The notes under the pieces: generated by a model
Told to the model about the DNA's origin: nothing
Seen by the model: only the letters and a program-made list of their open reading frames with translations
Database searches by the model: none
Source of the DNA: Pseudomonadota bacterium
GTDB lineage: Bacteria; Myxococcota; UBA9042; PHBI01
Direction of reading: 5' to 3'
NCBI GenBank assembly: GCA_005772945.1
Contig: SXIE01000187.1
Coordinates: forward strand, 1-5,287
DNA: 5,287 nucleotides
In this document: positions 5,205-5,287 of the stretch, in pieces
Position numbering within the stretch: position 1 is the stretch's first letter
Layout of the letters: every line of letters begins with the position of its first letter
Position numbers and translations under genes: made by a program

Positions 5205-5287
5205 ATGACAACGACAACCATCGAACAACTCGAAAAGCACATCGAACACATGATCCGCGCGCACATCGCGGAGTGCCGGCGACGGGC
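5205..5287 (+). CDS. Unrecognised gene start, N-terminal fragment cut by right edge
   Basis: An ATG at 5205 opens a frame that stays open to the end of the window (27 full codons). The visible protein begins MTTTTIEQLEKHIEHMIRAH and continues with IAECRRR. After a Thr run it looks like one charged amphipathic helix, with Ile/Leu/Met spaced by three and four, and could begin a helical or coiled-coil protein. The codons ACA, CAA, GAA and AAA are less G/C-biased at the third position than in the neighbouring genes, though 27 codons is a small sample. No strong Shine-Dalgarno precedes it. I do not recognise the family and assign no function. The lack of stops in one frame over 83 bases is weak evidence by itself; the regular helix pattern is the main reason to call it. 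Confidence 0.55.
   Translation, partial: MTTTTIEQLEKHIEHMIRAHIAECRRR

Overview
The window is a very GC-rich, tightly packed piece of bacterial chromosome with strong G/C bias at third codon positions. Its ArgB and ArgC proteins read like those I remember from Myxococcota (the former Deltaproteobacteria, Polyangia or Myxococcia side). That affiliation comes from memory of family sequences, not from a search. I see no mobile element, CRISPR array, tRNA, rRNA or other sign of recent transfer.

Layout from left to right: (1) a RIO1-family serine/threonine kinase on the minus strand, starting at 831 and running off the left edge; (2) a 173-bp divergent gap; (3) a PlsC/LPLAT-fold acyltransferase on the plus strand (1005-1919) with unusual active-site blocks; (4) a 41-bp gap between convergent stops that can fold into a hairpin; (5) an argC-argB operon on the minus strand (3846 down to 1961), the two genes overlapping by ATGA; (6) a 131-bp divergent gap with a good sigma70-type promoter candidate for argC; (7) a plus-strand M20 metallopeptidase of the carboxypeptidase G2 type (3978-5129); (8) a 75-bp gap and the first 27 codons of an unrecognised plus-strand gene cut by the right edge.

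ArgB and ArgC carry out steps 2 and 3 of arginine synthesis: N-acetylglutamate is phosphorylated, then reduced to N-acetylglutamate semialdehyde. The divergent M20 enzyme could in principle supply a deacetylase (ArgE-like) activity, but its sequence is closer to the carboxypeptidase G2 group, so that link is a hypothesis based on position. The kinase and the acyltransferase have no visible functional link to arginine synthesis.

Most of the window is ordinary core genome. I found no convincing new multi-gene system. The points most worth a second look are the non-canonical acyltransferase motifs, the LysY-like histidine block in ArgC, the short N-terminus of ArgB, and a G7 tract that lies at both the argC stop and the argB ribosome-binding site.
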